From Hypericum androsaemum (lineage: Eukaryota; Streptophyta; Magnoliopsida; Malpighiales; Hypericaceae), in contig OZ023192.1 in NCBI GenBank assembly GCA_963995505.1, positions 7,237,001 through 7,301,000 on the forward strand: a stretch of DNA of 64,000 nt. The letters are read 5' to 3'. This document shows positions 19,567 to 31,379 of the stretch, piece by piece (position 1 is the first letter of the stretch; each line of letters begins with the position of its first letter). The translations under genes and the position numbers were made by a program. Under the pieces are notes generated by a model. It saw only the letters and a program-made list of their open reading frames with translations, had not been told where the DNA came from and ran no database searches.

Positions 19567-22500
19567 TGGCATCATCAAGCTCTACTCAGGCACCAGTATC
19601 GATGGTCCCATGAACTGTCCACGCCGAAAGACCAGCAAAGTTTAATGGCACGAGTTCAAGAGGTGACAACAAAAGATGTTGTTCTACCTGACAATGCTCA
19701 ACCTGGTCCGGTTCTTGAAAGAAGAAGCACCGAAGGTGGCGGAGAATGTGGTTGATCAACAGAAGATCAACGCTCTGGATGCATGGAATCATAGCAACTT
19801 CTTATGATGTAACTACATCCTGGATAGATTAGACGACACCTTACACAATGTCTATGCGATAACCACGACTGCAAAAGAATTGTGAGATTTTCTGGAAAAA
19901 AAAGTACAAGACGGAAGATGCCGAGTTGAAGAAATTTATCGACGGAAGATTTCTCGACTTCAAGATGGTTGATTCCAAGAAGGTGATAGATCAAGTACAA
20001 GAATTGTAATTAATTCTGCGTGAGATTCATACCGAAGAAATATAACTAAGTGAGTCCTTCTAAGTGGCAGCAATGATCGAAAAGCTACCACCCTAGTGAA
20101 AGAATTTCAAGAACTACCTCAAGCATAAGAGGAAGGACATGGGTCTTAAAGACTTGATTGTGAGACTGAGGATTGAGGAAGATAATTGAAAGTTCGAACT
20201 CAAGGCAAACAAGACTAACTCTGAAGCCACGATACACCTAGCTGAAGGAAGTACTAGCAAGAAGAGAAAGAAATCTGATAATAAGTAGGAGAAGCAAGAG
20301 CCAGACCAGAAAAAGGTCAAGAAGATTAAGGGCAACTGCTACAACTGCGACAAGCCCGGTCACATGGCAAAGGATTATCGTCAACCAAAGAAGAACAATC
20401 GTGAGAAAGCTAATCTTACTGAGGACCTGTCTGAGTTACACCTATCTGTCATGGTGTTTGAAGCCAACTTGGTAGATAACCCAAGAGAGTGGTTCATCGA
20501 CACAGGGACAATCTGCCACATTTGCTCAGACAAGAAAATATTCTCGACCTATACTCTGATTACCGGATAGAAGTTGTTTATGGGTAACTCCGCAACTTCT
20601 AATGTAGTCGGATAAGGGAAGGTGGTACTGAAGCTGACCTCAGACAAATGAGCTGACCCTCAAGGATGTGCTACATATCCCAGACATTCACAAAAATCTA
20701 GTATTTGGCTCCCTGTTAACCAACGCCAGGTTGAAGCTAGTTTTTTAGGCTGATAAATTTGTAATAACCAAAGCTGATACATTTGTAGGAAAGGATTACC
20801 TAGATAGGGGACTCTTCAAGATGAATGTAATAAATGTACAACGTGCCTTTGAGGCCAGAATAAAGTTATGAATTCTTCTTACTTGGCCGAGTGTTCTAAC
20901 TTATGGCATGATAGACTAGGACACGTAAATTTAAGCTCACTAAGAAAGTTTGTAAGTTTAAATTTATTGCCTAAACTGGAGTTTAATCCAAACGATAAAT
21001 GCGAAATATGTGTTGAGGCAAAAATGGCCAAAGAACCTTTCTATTCAGTGAAAAGAAGTACAACACCTTTAGAGTTAATTCATACCGACGTCTGCAATAT
21101 GAAACACGTGCAAACTAGAGGTGGGAAAAAATATTTCATTATTTCATTATATTTATCGATGATTGCACAAGATACTGTTACCTATATCTCTTGGAAGGAA
21201 AGGACAAAGCCTTCGAAGCTTTCAAGAGTTATAAGAATGAGGTTGAAAATCAACTTAGTAGTAAAATCAAAATGATTCGAAGTGATAGAGAAATTCTGCT
21301 AACCAAATGGCATTATTCATCAGACGACTGCACCATACTCACCTCAATCAAATGGCGTAGCTGAACGTAAGAATCAAACTCTCAAGGAGATAATGAATGC
21401 TATGTTGATTAGCTCAGCCTTAACCCAGAACATGTGAGGGGGAAACTGTGCTATCAGCTAACCATATTCTAAATAAATTACCACACAAGAAAAGGGACAA
21501 AACCCCATATGAACTATAGAAAGGGAGAAAGTCTTCCTACGGTTACCTTCGCCTAAAAGGGTGAGAATAGTACCCAAGGCCTTTGACTGCATCTTTATCG
21601 GATATGCCTACAACAGTAGCGCATACCAATTTCTAGTGCACAAGTCTAAAAACTCTGAAAATAACGAGAGAATGGTCATGAAATCAAGGAATGTAACATT
21701 CTTTAAGAATATCTTTCCAAACAAGGAGAGGAAAGACCCAAGCTCTAATAAAAGAGCTCATGAAGCTACTCAAGATTCTCATAAAGTTGTTGAGGAACCT
21801 AGACGCAGCAAAAGGGTCAGAACAGCCAAGTCGTTTGATCCAAATTTTTTGACATACATGTTAGAAAATAAACCTGGGATAATCCAAGAGGCATTGTCTA
21901 GTCCAGATGCACCTCTCTGGAAAAAAGCTATCAACAGTGAGATAGAGTCCATCATGCAAAATCACACGTGAAAAATCGTAGATCTCCCACCAAGTTGCAA
22001 ACTTTTAGGTTGCAAGTAGATTCTTAAAAGAAAATATAAAGCTGATAGATCAATCGACAAGTACAAAGCTCGATTGGTAGCTAAAGGATTCAAACAGAAG
22101 GAAGGATATGATTACTTTGACACGTATTTGCCGATCACAATAATCACATCAATTAGAGTACCCATAGCCATTGCAGCACTCTATAACCTCGAGATACAAC
22201 ATATGAATATAAAAATAGCTTTCCTAAATGGAGAACTAGAAGAGGAGATATATATGGAATAATCTGATAGGTTTGTTGCCCCCGAACAAGTGCATAAAGT
22301 ATGCAAATTGGTTAAGTCATTGTACGGGCTGAAACAGGCGCCGAAACAATGGCATGAGAAATTTGACAGAATAATGATGTCAAATAGTTTTAAAATCAAT
22401 GTGTGTGATAAATGTGTATACATTAAAGGCGCACCTGATGCTTACGTGATTGTATGTCTGTATGTAGAAGACATGCTAATCATGGGAAGCAGTAATGATC

Positions 22501-23366
22501 TTATCGTGAAAACTAAGAACATGTTAAAGAAGAACTTTGACATGAAAGATATGGGTGTAGCTGATATCATAATATGGATCAAAATCTCTAGGACGACTAA
22601 AGGAATTGTCTTGTCATAATCTCACTATGTTGAGAACGTACTCAAAAAATTCGAAGTGTTTGACAAACCTCTGGCTAAGACTCCGGTAGACCTGAGAAAA
22701 TAGAGTGGATCTAGTATCTCAACTAAAATATGCAAAGATCATTGGGAGCCTGATGTACTTGATAAATTATATACACCCTGATATTGCATATTAAGTTAGC
22801 AAGTTTAGTAGATTCATAAGCAATCTAGGAATGGATCACTGGCTAGTTCTGAAAATGGTTCTAAAGTATCTAAAATGTACTTTAAACTATGGCATACTTT
22901 ATACGAGATATTCAGCTGTATTGGAAAGATATAGTGATGCGAATTAGATATCGAATACTAAAGATTCTAAATCTACTAGTGGTTACGTGTTCACCATAGG
23001 TGGAGGAGCTGTGTCCTGAAAATTCTCTAAACAAACGTGCATAGCTCGATCCACCATGTAGTCAAAGTTTATAGCACTAGATATTTCCTAAAGGATATTC
23101 CTTGTTGGAACAAGCTTGTGCCTCCTGTATTGATACATTGTGATAGCATGTCAGCAATCGGGAGAGCACAAAGTACTATGTATGACGGTAAGTCTCGACA
23201 TATCTGTAGGAGACACAACACCGTTAGACAGTTGATCTCTGGTGGTATAATTGCCATTGATTATGTAAAATCTAAAGATAACATAGCTGATCCTTTGACG
23301 AAAGGAATCAACAGAGATCAAATGTATAACGCAGTAAGGACAATGAGGTTAAAACCCACACATTAA
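19567..23366 (+). pseudogene. Copia gag-pol pseudogene
   Basis: The gag ATG is at 19567 (MASSSSTQAPV). Frames then alternate through gag to a zinc knuckle with CYNCDKPGHMAKDY (last Cys changed to Tyr) near 20338-20379, and the protease WFIDTGTICHIC near 20492-20525. The pre-integrase domain reads LWHDRLGHVN (20895), followed by integrase with HTDVC (21081). The RT frames at 22074-22619 include [30 protein letters not shown] and CLYVEDMLIMG, where the catalytic YVDD is changed to YVED. The RNase H end reads IHCDSMSAIG and VKSKDNIADPLTKG (to 23366). Stops lie between nearly all blocks, so it cannot produce a working polyprotein. Confidence 0.93.
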
Positions 23367-23912
23367 AAATGTTCATAGCGGTAACTCAACTATGATGAGT
23401 AGAGATCCCACAAACTTGGTTCAATAAGGCAACTAAGTTATGGATGGTTAAGATGATTACTTGGGACCCATCCCATTCTCAGAAGCTGCCCAAGTATGAA
23501 CCTGCAAAGGTGTGGTTAGGTTAAGCATCTACGCTTTTAATAATTCCTATACCAGATAAAGGTAGAGTATGGCAACATACTCTTGAAAGGAGATCACATA
23601 TATAAGTGTGAAGTGAGGCCGTTTTAAATGTGAAAAATACTTATGAATCCAAGATATGGTCCATGGCCGAAACAGACAAAACGTGAGAACCAAAGGATAT
23701 TAGAGATATCATTGTGTAAATATTATTGTCTTGGTTTACATAAAAAAGCTCACCAGTTCAAGATATCACGTTCACTGAGTAGCAAGTAACACCAATAATA
23801 TCTTACTAGAGAAGGTTCAAAATCATAAGCTACCTATCTCGATGCAATGATAACTCGTCAAAATTTTTCTTAAAAGTGTCAGCATGCATTAATCATCATT
23901 CATGTGGGGGAT

Positions 23913-24855
23913 TGTTGGAATTGAATAAAAATTCAATGCAAAGGCCCAAATGTGAAAGGCTTAATTTGAGAGGCCCAAGATAGGAATGGGAAAGGTCATT
24001 AACACATCAAAAAATGCAACACAGTTTTCTTAGTTTATAAGGAGATTCTTCTTGTTAGCTAGAAACTAAGTTAACCACCTGAAAAGACAACTTGGACATG
24101 CTACGAGGATGGTACGTAGCACTATTCAAGCATGAGCACGAGCATGCGCACGCATACCTGCACGCACATGCATACGCGTACGTACGTGTGCGCATGGTAC
24201 ATTAAACACAGGTCGCAATGGATACTTTGTGGTACACTCGACACTTCGCACGTGAGCATCATCACGAGGAGCTGGAGGAGCCTTAAAATTTTGACAGATT
24301 CTAGAGAACTACAAGCTGCCAAAGGGACACCAGCGTACTGCCTGCTTCCTGCCAAAGGGGTACCTACGAGCACTGAAGAGCTACGAACTGCCTGGCAAAG
24401 GGGCATGACCAAAATGCCCACCGAAGGTCACGAGCAGGCCTGGAAAAATTTGGTGTGCGAAAGGATGGCTGAAGAGGTGCCTAAAAGGCAGCCTGCCTGC
24501 TGGCCGAATGAACGCATCTCCTCGAAAGTGCCTGCCTCCTCTCCCTTCACAGCCTATAAATACGCTTCTCCCCCTCATTTGGAACTCACCCCACTACAAC
24601 TTGCATAAGCATTCATTAGCAATTGTAATATCTCTCTCTCTCTCTCTCAGAAAAGTTTCGAGTATCAAAAAGGTTTGTCGAGGCTTTGAGAATCGTTGTG
24701 CTACGATCTTGAAGTGCAAAATCTTTTTTTTTTGAGGACAATTGTCATAGCCCGTAAGCACTGAATACGGAAAAATATCATCTTACGGAGAAAGAGTTAA
24801 ACTCTTGCCTTGACTTAGATCTTAATCAAGTACACCATCACTCTGACAAACAACA
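23913..24855 (+). repeat. 3' LTR of the degenerate copia element
   Basis: 943-bp LTR starting TGTTGGAATTG after the polypurine tract and ending CTGACAAACAACA. It carries a TATAAATA box (24553-24560) and a CT microsatellite (about 24630-24648). The segment 24786-24855 has no counterpart in the 5' LTR as it stands. Confidence 0.85.
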
Positions 24856-25051
24856 CTTCAATCCCCACTACGAGGTCTCCCTGAAGCAATCCCGCTAGAA
24901 AATCCTCGAGAAAGTCGGAGTCTTCGTCGTCGACAGGGTGGTCCGGGCCTCTTCGAGCTCCATCTATGATCTGAACTCTAGGGTTCCTTTCTCGAAGAAG
25001 GATCGGACCGACTAGCCGGCGAGCCTTTATGCGGCAAGCAAGTAGGCCGAG
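24856..25051 (+). pseudogene. UDP-glucuronate 4-epimerase fragment, right half (captured)
   Basis: Joined to the left half after removing one CTTCA copy, the frame continues DNFNPHYEVSLKQSR, then a stop, KILEKVGVFVVD, and directly VVRASSSSIYDLNSRVPFSK, KDRTD, a stop and PASLYAASK. In plant GAE proteins these are LDNFN.YYD.SLKRAR..LLE..GVFVVEGD and, about 80 residues later, VWASSSSVYGLN..VPFSE..RTDQPASLYAATKKAGEE. The segment between, with the cofactor-domain middle, is deleted in frame. The conserved SSS is present, but the catalytic YxxxK is altered and the protein ends early. This is a dead fragment. Confidence 0.8.
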
Positions 25052-26060
25052 GTCCGAGTAGATACTCTTCTTCTTTGCGGCTCATCTATTTTTCTGGTTG
25101 CGATATTGCATTTTCTTTGAAATTTTAATTTGGCTGGTACTTGGTAGGCGAATATTGCAGATGATGAAGCCTTTTAAGTAAGAGGGCATTATTGTATTTT
25201 TCTATATAAATACTTGATTATTTATGCCATATCAGCAATTTGAAGTCATATAATTATTGCCACGTCAGTGAAAATCAAAGTTTATAGGAAAAGAAGACCC
25301 TAAGTGTCTATTTCATATAATATATAATATAAATGGCTATTTTCATAAAATAAGGTACAAAATATCTATTTTACATAATACGGGATACTAAAGTATCTTT
25401 ATCCCTTAAATTTATCCATATAAATATTTTAACAATATTAGAGAAGTTTTACTTTTATTAGTTACCCATCAACAAATTCATATTTTTTGACATGCGAAAC
25501 CAAGAGATCGAACTTCTACCAAAAATCGATGCAACTCAGCCAAATGTCACGTCACACGATTGCTTTGAATAAGTATGGTTTTCAAAAACCTAAATTGAAT
25601 ATGTTAATTAACTAACTCGAATAATATTATTATCCGATTTTATAGGACACGAAGAAGGGAGTAGGGAAGACCAAAGGAATTTGGCGGCGACCGCCGCACA
25701 TTATTTATGGTCTTGGATTGAGTACGGAGAAGAGGTTTCATACCGCATGAATTTTAATATGTTCCATTGATCTTGATGATTAGATGTGCGTCAAAAATTT
25801 GACGATAGTAAGTCGCCGGGGATATTTTCATCTTTCCATACCCTCTTTTCTCATTTTTCCTCTCTTCTTCTCCTCCTCCTCTCTCTTCCCTCGTTCTAAA
25901 AAAAGACAGGATCCTCCTTCTCTCTCTTCATCTCTTCTCCTCCTTCTGTTGCCTCCTTTTCACTTCCAATTAGTCTCTCTCTCTTCTTCTTTCGCTTTCT
26001 GTTGAGGTTCGTTCCTTAATCTCTTTCTTTTTTCGTATCGATTTTGTTTGATCTGTTAGA

Positions 26061-27925
26061 TGACCAGTTTTCCTTCGTAAACACAAAAACTCAGTTTAAT
26101 ACATTTTTTAATTGTAATTCACTACATATCTATAGGTTACATAATGTAATTTGACGAACAATAAAGAAAATAAAATAAGTAATCAATTTAAGTGGCAAAA
26201 AATTGGTAGGATGAAAATATAGATTTAAATAACTCTAAAACTATTAATTTCAGAGATATTAATTAATATAATTTGATTATTAATTTTCAGGCAAAACAAT
26301 TACCAATCGTGTTATTTTAAACATTTTAGTAGATCAATAGTTATCCGAATAACTAATATTATTAAAAAATATTAGACAAAGTATAGTAGATTTTTGTGTC
26401 TTGGTCTACACATTAAAAGCATTGAGAAACATCTCACTGGTCCTACTCGTAGATATCAGGATCTCAGGAGTTATCACTTAGATCCCATCGATCGTGCTCG
26501 ACTCCTGATATTGCACAGGCTCCGACTCGTTTTTCCAATGGTTAATCGTAAAATCCTAAGATTCCAGGAATAAACTATAGATTCTAACAACTTTGGACCC
26601 AACGCCTTGGTGATGTTAGGGCAAATTACTATGGTATCACTCTTGTTTGACTAAATCGACAATTTTATCCCTCGTGTTTCAATAATTATTCTTCAGTCTC
26701 TCGTGTTTGATTTTATTATACGTTCGGATCCCTGACTAATATCAACAACTTTTTTTTATTTTTATTATTGAAAAGACAAAAATACTCTTTAAAAACAAAC
26801 AAAAAAAATTAGTTCCTGCCTCTCTCCTTCGAAGCCCTCGCCGTTCCGGCAGTGAAACAGCCCTCCGCGAAATAGAAGTCAAGCAAAAGACATGATCTTT
26901 TGCTTTCGCTAAACAGAAAACCTACAAAAAACTGAAAAAAGGGAAAGTAAAATTAAGTAATTAATTAAACTGATTGGGCACGGGGACAGAAAATTACCAG
27001 AAATTAATAAGTAATCGGAACACCGGGGAGGAGAACGGAGTCGCATTTACGGCGAACGGCACCGACCCCCTCTCCCGACCACTTACCTCGTTTGTAACCT
27101 CCACCTCGACCACTCCTTCACCATTGCCACCGCCGATCTTGATCCCCTTGGCTCACCCGCCGCCGACCTCCCCCATCCCCGTCGCGCCTCGGTGCCACCG
27201 GCAGCACCTTCCCTCCCTTATTGGGGTTGGGTTGTGCTTCGTCATTCTGTGGGTTTTCCGATTTTCAATTTTGGGTGTTCAGAACTTTTATTGAAGACCG
27301 GCCTCCGACATCGCGTTCCAATTGTGCCTCTGCTCCAACGTAGACAATTTGTTTTGGCGTATTGACTGTTGATTTCGGTGGCTGTTGATTTTGTCAATTA
27401 CGAACCCAATTGACCTGGTAGATGGGTTCCATGGTTGTTGAAGATGGGTTCCATGGCAGATAGACGGTGACCTGGTGAATGGGTTCCATGGTCGTCATCG
27501 GGAGCGCACCGGCGTTCAAGAGGATACCACAATAATTTGCACGGATGTTATTAGCTCTGGTTCTATTCGGTTCGATTTTATCAACTGTGGTATTTTTTGG
27601 CTGGTATAAATTTAACCCAGGAATTCTTTCTGCAACATAAGTCAATCTTTCATAAAATTATAATTTCCTTACTTATCGCTCTTTAAAGTTTTTGACAAAA
27701 TGCAGGTCCACACGCTATAGGGCCTCTCCTACTTTTTTAATAAAAAAGCTACCCATTTAAAAAAAATATTTTCTATCCATTTAAAAATTTTGGAATTAAT
27801 TTTTTCTAACAAATACTTAACATTATTATTTTAAAAAGTATATTTAACATTGTTGCGTATTCAATATTCGAAATCGAGATATATTAGTTAATTCTATCAC
27901 AAGTTCATCGAAGTGGTTAGTCTCT
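26061..27925. other. Intergenic region upstream of the prenyltransferase
   Basis: No gene supported. 26061-26640 is AT-rich. 26635-26760 (ATTACTATGGTATCACTCTTG...) resembles one end of a TIR element without a partner that I can find. 26974-27294 is GC- and Pro-codon-rich, with a 106-codon open frame of no known family. Around 27416-27490 the phrase GATGGGTTCCATGG occurs two to three times, imperfectly spaced. 27690-27870 is AT-rich again. Confidence 0.4.
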
Positions 27926-27931
27926 AGATTC

Positions 27932-27938
27932 TATTTAA
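27932..27938 (+). promoter_or_regulatory. Putative TATA box of the prenyltransferase gene
   Basis: TATTTAA about 90 bases before the ATG, followed by a CT-rich stretch (TATCTTTCTTTCTTTCC) typical of plant transcription starts and leaders. Confidence 0.45.
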
Positions 27939-28026
27939 GCAGTCCATTTGTATCTTTCTTTCTTTCCATTTCAATTTCACTGATATTACCTCTTAAGCCT
28001 CCATTTACCCTCCAGTATCAGTGATC

Positions 28027-31000
28027 ATGGCGCTCTTATGTACATCTTTTAATGGGTTTTCAACTGCGAGAACTTTCCCATCTTCCTCTTCTAATTTCCA
28101 TGCAAAAGTGATTCCCACGAAAGTGAGATGCAGCATTTCTCTCAGTAAGGAAAAGAGGTCGTCGATCAAAAGAGTCATGTCGAAATGTTTGAGTGATCGC
28201 AACAGCTCAAATATCTTCTACCATCCCAATTGCAGCTTTCCTGAAATTTCTCCTCGCCGCGAGACGATTCCTTTATTCAAGGTACATTTTCATGTCTTGA
28301 AATGCGACTTTCCATATAAAAGTGACAATATGTACTTAGATAAACAGGTGATTGAATTTTTTTAATTTAATTAAGATGTATCGAATTCGAGCCTTTGAGA
28401 ATTTACTAATGTTAAATATTTTTTAGGAGAATTTTAACACCTTTCAAAAGTCTTATGAGATTTAAAATTTGATTAATTAGCCCATTTGGAATCTTTGAAC
28501 GTAGATTATAATATTCTAAGAAAATCTAGCAAACAATTATCATAAAATTTTTAGTTGAATATAAGAATGCATTTGATCCGAGAAAAGTTTGATGTGTCGG
28601 CTTCTATTGTGCAGGTCATCCCAAATCAAACTCAAGGGGAGACATCAGATTCAAGCCTCACAAAAATAATGAAATTTTGTGACGCATTGTTGCGATTTAT
28701 TAAACTTGACGTATTAATAGTACACACTGCAGTATTCACGTACTTAAGCTATTCCTTTTCCATAGTTGGCCTTGTTTTAACTAGAAACTAATACATATTT
28801 TTGTTAGAAACAATATATAACATATTTGGTTAAAGAAAATGCTTACTTAATACATAGCTCAGTAAAATGTGCACTCATAAGAAAAGTACATAATTCATGG
28901 TGATTTGGTTGATGCAGTGGTATAATGTTGAGAACTTGGATGGAGAATGCTAATCTAGTGAAGTTGCCCAACTCGATTCTGTTTCTAAGGGCAATGATGG
29001 TTTTTGTTGCTGTAGTTTGCAATTGTACTATTATAAACGGAATCAACCAAATTTTTGATATTCAAATTGACAAGTAAGTACCGAAATATCCGCCAAGCAC
29101 ACAATCACAATAAAATAATGGATTATGTATATACACGGTCAAAAATTAATGATTCTCTTCTAATCTGTTAATTATATAGGATCAACAAACCTCATTATCC
29201 GTTAACTTCAGGACAAATGTCACTTCGAACCGCATGGATGGTGGTTACAAGTTCGGTAGTAATCTGCATCACAATTTCTATAATTCTAAAATCGGGTACA
29301 TTCTTGGCATTTGTTCTCGCCAGCACCCTCTTTGGATCACTATATTCTATTCCTCCGTTTTCTACCAAGAGATCTACAATTGGTGCACCTCTTACTTGTG
29401 CTTTGGTACGTATTCTTTCCATTTAAGAAAGTATAAGACAAAATTTAATTTAATAACGTTATCTAAGGTTCAAAAATATTCAAAGCCATGTTATAATAAA
29501 CTTAACTTTTCCGGTAATTTAACTCATGGTGTAATTCATTTAATGGGTTATATACCAGTGAGTAATCAACAATCGCCAATTTCTCTCTTGCCTCGGTACT
29601 CTTCTGAAATAAATTTCTCTTTTACGTGGATAAGTCTTGAGCCGGTCGAGTAAATATACAAAACAAGTAGTTTCGGAAATGTTTTTTGGCTCCATCTAAC
29701 ACAAGGGTGCAAGAGTCTATACGTTGTGTTTACCACTATCTTTAGTATTGTTTTCGTGACTAACTAGTGGCCTACCAGCTTTGGGTTACAATAACTCTAG
29801 GCCTCTCAGCTGCATCAAGAACCATTCTTGGACTTCCATTTGAATTGAGGTTTTGTGCTGTCGATTCTTCCTCTTATACTTTCGCTGAGACTAATAAAAT
29901 TAGTACATAATTATACATATCATTTTGAAAGATAATTGATTTGGTTATATACATTACTTCACACTTTATTAATTTTGGAGTGCAGTACACCGATAATAGC
30001 TTTGACAATATTCGCATCATCGTTTCTATTTGTCTGCGGTGCGCTCAAAGATATCGAAGATGTGGAAGGTGACGAGAAGTAAGTTTCATTAAATTTGCAT
30101 TGGTGGCAGCAAACTAATTGTGTTATGATTTCATACGTCATGGTCACCATAAAATTGATAGTTATAATTGACTCTAAATTTTACTTTCCCGAATTCTATG
30201 CCTCCTTAATCTCATATCTTTGATTAATTTCAATTTGAAATGATTAATTGCAACAGATTTAACGTACCAACTTTAGCATCAATTTACGGGTCCAGAAAAG
30301 TTGCATTTTTCGGTTTTGGATTCATAGTGTTGACTTACGTTGGTGCAATTCTAACGGCTCTACTCCTACCTCAGGTAATTTTATTTTGCACCGTATCCAA
30401 TTCATTACAAGTCTTGATTTCAATAGGAATGTTATTTAAATATTGAGTAAATTTACATATATTTGAATAAATCTAAAGTCCATAATTACATAAATGTGAT
30501 GAACAGGTTTTCAGACAGAATATCATGATAACTGCACATGTCATTCTAGCACTAATCGTAATATTCCAGGTGCGAGTTTTACTTCTACGTAATATTTCAT
30601 ATCCTAATTAAGTTAAACAATTATAACTCGTACTAACCGAAAAGAGGGAAAAACAACCAATATAGTTACGCAGTCAAATTTTTGTCCTCCAAGAGGACTT
30701 GCTTTAACAATTTAACGGAAGAGTCGGATGGGAATGACCAGAGTTCAAAATTATAGTCACGAACAAAAATTTACTTATAAAAAAATTAGGACTTGTAATT
30801 TGCAAACTTGAACAAACATCTTACATATTTAAGTCCGTGTCTTTTCATTTTCACTAAAACATGTGTTTAGTTCAGTATCTAAATTAGATTACTTACGCTC
30901 ACTATCTTGGTCCATATCACTCAGGCTTGGAAGTTGGAAAAGGAAAATTATACCAAGGTACGCCCCCTTTGAACATGCATTTTAATTATTCTATAAAATA

Positions 31001-31221
31001 TTGATCAAGGAAAAATGACGAATTGAAGTAGATAACTCAGCAGTTACCTTAATTTTCACCAAATTGATGAAATAATTCCTTGAAACTTAAATTATTGTTC
31101 AAATTTAGTCATTTAATTAAAAAAAATATTATTTGTAAACTTGCAGGAAGCAAGCAAATCGATGTATCAGTCTATTTTAAAGCTCCTGGCTTTTGAGTTC
31201 GTTCTTTTTCCTTTTATGTAG
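28027..31221 (+). CDS. UbiA-family aromatic prenyltransferase, plastid type, 10 exons
   Basis: Exons: 28027-28281, 28615-28739, 28918-29073, 29180-29405, 29779-29849, 29986-30078, 30257-30374, 30507-30569, 30925-30957, 31147-31221 (404 aa). All introns are GT-AG and all phases join. Residues 1-85 are Ser/Thr/Arg-rich and look like a plastid transit peptide. The rest is hydrophobic with several membrane helices. The two prenyl-diphosphate/Mg-binding motifs are NQIFDIQID (170-178) and KDIEDVEGD (299-307). SRTILGLPFEL (about 268-277) and TLASIYGSRK (about 314-323) resemble aromatic prenyltransferases of Moraceae and Cannabaceae more than tocopherol-pathway VTE2. Such enzymes transfer a prenyl group to phenolics in the plastid envelope; substrate and donor cannot be told from sequence. 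Exon 2 uses a weaker donor (AC|GTACTT), and exon 5 uses the acceptor CTACCAG. Length and C-terminus are normal for the family, so the gene looks intact. Confidence 0.88.
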
Positions 31222-31370
31222 GGAGAGGATGTCAATCGAAATTACCATGTATTTTTGTTTGTTGAATAATGAATGTTACTCTACTTGTTGCGTGTTCGCT
31301 TGTTGCTTGGTGTATCTTACTTGACGCCTACTTGTCCCGCTTGGTGCTGTATGTATTGTTGGTGTGGATA

Positions 31371-31376
31371 AATAAA
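31371..31376 (+). terminator. Putative poly(A) signal of the prenyltransferase gene
   Basis: AATAAA about 150 bases after the stop codon. An AATAAT at 31264 is a weaker, nearer alternative. Confidence 0.45.
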
Positions 31377-31379
31377 TTT

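Larger units (their letters stand above)
18705..24855 (+). mobile_element. Degenerate Ty1/copia element with target duplication CTTCA
   Basis: The 5' LTR starts TGTTGGAATTGA at 18705. The 3' LTR starts TGTTGGAATTGA at 23913, directly after the polypurine tract CATGTGGGGGAT, and ends ...AAACAACA at 24855. Flanking CTTCA copies lie at 18700-18704 and 24856-24860. Their identity is confirmed because removing the element restores the epimerase reading frame. The element has all copia domains in order (gag, protease, integrase, RT, RNase H) but many stops. The polypurine tract and pol resemble the minus-strand copia at 33322-40791, so the two are related families. Confidence 0.92.
18063..25404. 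mobile_element. TIR element carrying a UDP-glucuronate 4-epimerase fragment
   Basis: The left region 18063-18215 (ATTATGTGAAATAGATAT, GATTTTCATTGACATGGCAA, ATATGACTTC) is repeated in inverted orientation at about 25190-25390 (minus strand: TATATGAAATAGACACTT, GATTTTCACTGACGTGGCAA, TATATGACTTC). It interrupts copy B of the host duplication. Inside lie non-coding sequence, a captured epimerase fragment and a copia element that inserted later. Without the copia element and one target duplication, the TIR element would be about 1.2 kb, a normal Pack-MULE size. No transposase is seen. Confidence 0.72.
17298..26060. repeat. Duplicated host segment, copy B (interrupted)
   Basis: The blocks 17298-18062 and 25405-26060 match copy A in order. 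Interruptions relative to copy A are a 270-bp MITE with one target-duplication copy (17633-17914) and the large TIR element (about 18063-25404), which replaces about 75 bases of copy A (about 11630-11705). After GATGA near 26065, copies A and B diverge. The CT-rich leader-like end is at 25850-26060. Confidence 0.85.

Noticed and set aside
26974..27294. Pro-rich 106-codon frame as a possible secreted-protein gene
   Set aside because: No ATG context, splice support or family match; the composition alone explains the open frame.
28555..28791. Prenyltransferase exon 2 appearing to end in a stop, suggesting a pseudogene
   Set aside because: A GT donor at 28740 restores a phase-2 junction with exon 3, and all later exons fit.
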